Source of the DNA: an uncultured Eubacterium sp.
Lineage (GTDB): Bacteria; Bacillota; Clostridia; Oscillospirales; Acutalibacteraceae
NCBI GenBank assembly: GCA_910583925.1
Contig: CAJTZJ010000009.1
Location: 25,623 to 89,622, forward strand
Direction of reading: 5' to 3'
Length of the DNA: 64,000 nucleotides
This document shows, one piece after another, positions 60,689 through 64,000 of this stretch (position 1 is its first letter; every line of letters starts with the position of its first letter). A program made the position numbers and the translations under genes. Below the pieces are notes generated by a model. That model saw only the letters and a list, made by a program, of their open reading frames with translations, did no database searches and had not been told where the DNA came from.

Positions 60689-61630
60689 ATGAAATTACTT
60701 GATAAGGCTAATATCAAAAATATCGGGCAGGCAGACCCTTTTATTTTTGAATCAAATGATAAATTCTATATTTACACAACAGGCGATGATGGTATTTATG
60801 CTTATTATGCAGATGATTTATTCGGCGAATGGCATTATCACGGAATGGTTTTTACACGAGAAGGTAATGATTGTTTCTGGGCTCCAAGTGTCATAGAGCT
60901 TGATGGGAAGTATTATATGTACTGCTCATTTGAGTTTTATGATGATATTCCTGATAAGGGCGGTCACAGGCAGACAATGTTTGTTTCAGTTGCAGATAAT
61001 CCGCTTGGACCGTTTACAAATGAAAAGCAGCTTCTTCATCCTTTTTCAATTGATTCACATGTTATAAAAAACGAGAGTGGATTGTTTATTTTCTATTCAA
61101 CCAATACCTTTGAAGGCGACAGAATCGGAACATATATTGTTGTAGACAGATTGCTTGATCCTTATACTGTTCAGGGTAAACCGCACACGGTTGTTGTACC
61201 CACTCTTGATGAGGACATCTTCAGATATAACAGATATAAACAAGGCCAGCACTGGCATACGATTGAAGGCGCTTTTTACTTTAAAGAGGGCGATTGGCAG
61301 TATGTTATGTACAGCGGAAACTGCTATGAAAAGCCTACATATTATATCGGCTATGCCCGTGCGAAAACCGATGAAACAGATTTAACGAAGATAGATTTTG
61401 AAAAATTCCCCAATGATGATACTTATAGTCCTGTCATGGCTAAAAATGAATTTGAAGAGGGAACAGGGCATCACAGCATAATCAAGTATAAGGGCGAATA
61501 CTATGCTGTCTATCATGCAAGAGATTTGGATGACAACAGAGATAATGTTGACCGCAGAACTGCCAGAATCTGTAAGCTTATTGTTAAAGACGGCATAATA
61601 ACAGCAGAGCCGCATTATGATCATATATAG
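60689..61630 (+). CDS. Glycoside hydrolase family 43-like enzyme
   Basis: 313 residues of a five-bladed propeller. The catalytic base Asp is in IGQADPFIFE (about residue 15), the transition-state modulator Asp in FSIDSHVIKN, and the proton donor Glu in WHTIEGAFYFKEG. CFWAPSVIELDGKYYMYCSF is the typical second blade. No signal peptide, so it acts inside the cell on imported oligosaccharides such as arabino- or xylo-oligosaccharides. It precedes the TtcA-like gene by 8 bp, which seems incidental. Confidence 0.88.
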   Translation: MKLLDKANIKNIGQADPFIFESNDKFYIYTTGDDGIYAYYADDLFGEWHYHGMVFTREGNDCFWAPSVIELDGKYYMYCSFEFYDDIPDKGGHRQTMFVSVADNPLGPFTNEKQLLHPFSIDSHVIKNESGLFIFYSTNTFEGDRIGTYIVVDRLLDPYTVQGKPHTVVVPTLDEDIFRYNRYKQGQHWHTIEGAFYFKEGDWQYVMYSGNCYEKPTYYIGYARAKTDETDLTKIDFEKFPNDDTYSPVMAKNEFEEGTGHHSIIKYKGEYYAVYHARDLDDNRDNVDRRTARICKLIVKDGIITAEPHYDHI

Positions 61631-61638
61631 AGGATTTT

Positions 61639-62475
61639 ATGGCAAGAGAATTAAGTTATAATCAAATGGTTGAAAGAAGTATAATAAAAACATACAGAAA
61701 ATCTATATGGAATCCGTTTGTTGAAGCCTGCCAGAATTACAAGCTTGTTAATGACGGCGATAAAATAGCTGTTTGCATAAGCGGCGGTAAGGATTCTGTT
61801 CTTCTTGCAAAATGTATGCAGCAATTAAAGCGTATTTCTAAAACAGATTTTGAACTTGTTTTTATTTGCATGGATCCGGGCTACAACGAGGCAAACAGAA
61901 AACAGATTGAAGAAAACTGCGATAAACTGGAGATTCCTGTTCAGATTTTTGAAAGTGATATTTTTTCTGTAACCGAGGCTGTCGGCGGCAGTCCATGTTA
62001 TCTCTGTGCCAGAATGAGAAGAGGGCATTTGTATGCAAAAGCAAAGGAGCTTGGTTGTAACAAAATTGCACTTGGGCATCATCTTTCAGATGTGATTGAA
62101 ACAACGCTTATGGGTATGTTTTACGGCGCGCAGCTTCAGGCAATGCTTCCGAAGCTTCATTCAATGAATTTTGAGGATATGGAGCTTATAAGACCGCTTT
62201 ACTGCGTGAATGAAGCAGCAATAATGAACTGGAGAGAATATAATCATCTTGAATTTATTCAGTGCGCCTGCCGCTTTGTTGATGAATACAGCAATTCCGA
62301 GGATGGAATCGGTGAGTCAAAAAGGCAGGAAATCAAGCAGCTGATTAAGGATTTAAAGAAAATAAATCCTGACATTGAATCAAATATTTTTAATTCAATT
62401 CATAATGTTAAGCTTGATACTTTCATTAGCTATAAGCAAAAGGGTATTGAGCATAGCTTTCTTGAAGATTTTTGA
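61639..62475 (+). CDS. ttcA: TtcA/TtuA-like tRNA thiolation enzyme
   Basis: 278 residues of the PP-loop ATPase superfamily. The loop CISGGKDSVLL is at about residues 46-56. CYLCARMRRGHLY carries the CxxC pair and IQCACRFVD a third Cys, as in TtcA-type enzymes that bind an iron-sulfur cluster and thiolate tRNA. LGHHLSDVIETTLM is also conserved. TtcA makes 2-thiocytidine at C32 of some tRNAs; TtuA-like activity cannot be ruled out. GAGG lies before the ATG. Confidence 0.85.
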   Translation: MARELSYNQMVERSIIKTYRKSIWNPFVEACQNYKLVNDGDKIAVCISGGKDSVLLAKCMQQLKRISKTDFELVFICMDPGYNEANRKQIEENCDKLEIPVQIFESDIFSVTEAVGGSPCYLCARMRRGHLYAKAKELGCNKIALGHHLSDVIETTLMGMFYGAQLQAMLPKLHSMNFEDMELIRPLYCVNEAAIMNWREYNHLEFIQCACRFVDEYSNSEDGIGESKRQEIKQLIKDLKKINPDIESNIFNSIHNVKLDTFISYKQKGIEHSFLEDF

Positions 62476-62552
62476 CCGGGAAATAATTATGAAAAAGAAA
62501 GAGTTTTTGAAGATAGCATATCTGCTCAATAAAATTAATTAAAAAGGTGTAT

Positions 62553-62592
62553 AAAAATGCCGTAGGAATTATTCATTCCTACGGCATTTTGC
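62553..62592. terminator. Bidirectional terminator
   Basis: AAAATGCCGTAGGAAT and ATTCCTACGGCATTTT with a 5-base loop, flanked by A and T runs, between convergent genes. Confidence 0.92.
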
Positions 62593-62601
62593 CTACTATA
62601 A

Positions 62602-63912
62602 TTAATAATTAATTTCAATCGGTATTCCGCCGTTTTCTCTTGATTTATCAGCAAGATATACAGAAAGATGTCCTGCAACGGAATCAAAAATAGATGTGCA
62701 GGCGAGGCTTGGATTTTCATTTCTGATAAAGGAAACAAAATCAGCAGATAGCCTTTCATCTCCGCCGCCATGTCCGCCATATGCACCAACCATATCGCCC
62801 TGAACATTAAGGTCAACAACCTCAACATCGCATTCCTCGTGATGGGCATCAGGTGATGGATTTATCTTTAATACGGTAAATTTGGATTCTTCAAAGTTTC
62901 CGAAAATCTCGCCCTTAGTTCCGATAATATGTATGTTTCTTCTTGGCTCGGACGAACCGCCGACCATATTATGCGTTCCTGTTGCGCCTGAAGCAAAGTT
63001 TACCAGAACGCTCTGATGGTCAACAACATCATTGTCGCATTTATAAATGCAGCGAGCATATGGACTGTCACTTTTCATCAGATTAATTTTATCCTCAATC
63101 GTTGGATTTTCAATACTCTCAAGTGCATCCCATACATAAAATGCCCATCTGTCCGGATGGTCAATATAAAGTCTTTTTGTTGAGTAAACGCAGGAATCAA
63201 CAAGAGGGCAGTCCTTCATACAGATTGTTCCTGCATTTTCAGGAGCATTTTCCGGCTTGAACTGATATTTTCCGCCGAATGATGAAATCTTTGTTGGCTT
63301 TGTTTCACTCATCAGCCACATCATTAAGTCTAAGTCATGGCAGCATTTTGCAAGAAGCATTGTTGTGTGGCATTTTTTTGAATTCGCCCATTTCCCTCTG
63401 ATGTAGGAGGTTGAAAGATGATGATAGCTTACATGCTCTGTTGTCTGAATATTAATAATATCTCCGATTTCGCCGTTTGCTATTCTTTCTTTAATTCCAT
63501 AATAAAATGGAGTGTAGCGTAAAACATGGCAAATCATAACCTTGCTGTTATTTTTTCTTGCACATTCAACAAGGGTTCTCATTTCTTCTTCATTAACTGC
63601 AAACGGCTTTTCAAGAAGCATATCGTATCCTGCATTCAAAAGCGGAATAGATGTTTCAATATGCTGTTCATCCATTGTGCCGTTAATAATTGTATCGGCA
63701 AGCTTACCTTTTTCTGCTAGCTCATCTGCTGATGAAAAGCACATATCTTCGCCGAAGCCGAAATACTCCATTGCTTTTTTTCTTCTTACGGGGTTCGGAT
63801 CGGCAACGCCTACGATTTTCAGTTTATCCGGATCGGTTTTTGCAAGCTCACTGTAAACAAAAGCTCTGTGACCTGCGCCGACTATTATTGCTGTAACAGG
63901 CTTCTTTTCCAT
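62602..63912 (-). CDS. Gfo/Idh/MocA-family NAD(P)-dependent oxidoreductase
   Basis: 436 residues. Rossmann domain with AIIVGAGHRAFVYSELA (residues ~9-25), DPNPVRRKKAMEYFG, and the active-site EKPFAVNEEEM (EKP at about residue 98). The C-terminal sheet domain has HDLDLMMWLM with the catalytic His/Asp pair. Residues ~220-300 hold an extra Cys-rich insert (CMKDCPLVDSC) that may bind metal. Such enzymes oxidise or epimerise sugars, inositols or sugar acids; the substrate is unknown. AGAGG lies before the ATG. It starts just before the window's right edge region (63913-64000), which shows no further gene. Confidence 0.88.
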   Translation of the reverse strand: MEKKPVTAIIVGAGHRAFVYSELAKTDPDKLKIVGVADPNPVRRKKAMEYFGFGEDMCFSSADELAEKGKLADTIINGTMDEQHIETSIPLLNAGYDMLLEKPFAVNEEEMRTLVECARKNNSKVMICHVLRYTPFYYGIKERIANGEIGDIINIQTTEHVSYHHLSTSYIRGKWANSKKCHTTMLLAKCCHDLDLMMWLMSETKPTKISSFGGKYQFKPENAPENAGTICMKDCPLVDSCVYSTKRLYIDHPDRWAFYVWDALESIENPTIEDKINLMKSDSPYARCIYKCDNDVVDHQSVLVNFASGATGTHNMVGGSSEPRRNIHIIGTKGEIFGNFEESKFTVLKINPSPDAHHEECDVEVVDLNVQGDMVGAYGGHGGGDERLSADFVSFIRNENPSLACTSIFDSVAGHLSVYLADKSRENGGIPIEINY

Positions 63913-64000
63913 AAAAATTACCTCTTGTTATAAAAATTTTTCAATATTATATATCACTAGATATTGCATTTCAATATTTAAAATAAAAAATTTATAAAAT

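Noticed and set aside
62489..62542. 17-codon frame (MKKKEFLKIAYLLNKIN) after ttcA
   Set aside because: Too short to judge; could be a remnant, but there is no supporting evidence beyond an ATG.
1..64000. CRISPR arrays, rRNA genes, intact insertion sequences or prophage
   Set aside because: No regularly spaced repeats, no rRNA sequence, and no transposase or phage structural gene was seen.

Overview
The window is an AT-rich chromosomal segment from a low-GC Gram-positive anaerobe of the class Clostridia, most likely a gut-type member of the Oscillospiraceae/Ruminococcaceae or a close relative. The case rests on gene content: a SCIFF ranthipeptide precursor with its radical SAM maturase, CdaA/CdaR, TmcAL, an RNase M5-like Toprim protein, the TepA-YlzJ-FtsK/SpoIIIE neighbourhood, Rex, formate-tetrahydrofolate ligase, acetate kinase, and consistently strong Shine-Dalgarno sites with occasional TTG/GTG starts. 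Species cannot be named from the sequence alone.

Layout. 0-12 kb: the end of an ABC-2 permease, pyrophosphatase, AzlCD amino-acid exporter, MnmA, a MIF-type tautomerase paired with an anSME-like radical SAM enzyme, a GPH-type sugar symporter with a very long cytosolic tail, a DUF3343 + cysteine desulfurase pair, and the c-di-AMP pair cdaA-cdaR. 12-21 kb: RodA-like SEDS protein, fhs-tsaE-tsaB-rpiB, a TetR regulator with two flavodoxin-fold proteins, an alanine racemase with a FemAB-type transferase. 21-35 kb: lacZ-comEC-holA-rnmV, xth and tmcAL, ackA, ydbC, alaS-hinT-apt. 35-36 kb: an AT-rich gap with a possible small membrane protein. 36-40.5 kb: acn-icd-rex-hypothetical operon. 40.7-47.9 kb: tepA-ylzJ-uppP-like-ftsK-ygiQ-comEA-comFC.

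48-56.8 kb is an accessory island lying between two oppositely oriented tRNA-Leu genes (UAG at 47978-48060 plus; CAG at 56741-56826 minus). It holds a two-gene cassette of unknown function (zinc-ribbon protein plus a protein with a hydrophobic C-terminus) bracketed by two near-identical 38-bp hairpins, a fragment that looks like it came from an integrative conjugative element, and a five-gene ABC transporter/lipoprotein/two-component system operon.

57-64 kb: a membrane protein and a PLP decarboxylase, then the SCIFF locus (48-residue precursor at 58883-59029, short hairpin terminator, maturase), a GH43 glycosidase, a TtcA-like enzyme and a Gfo/Idh/MocA oxidoreductase.

The strongest candidates for something undescribed are the hairpin-bracketed two-gene cassette at 48240-49452; the SCIFF peptide, in which both residues of the published Cys32-Thr37 thioether are serine; and a UppP-like protein that has lost the family's catalytic motifs. 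All family calls are by eye; no database search was run.
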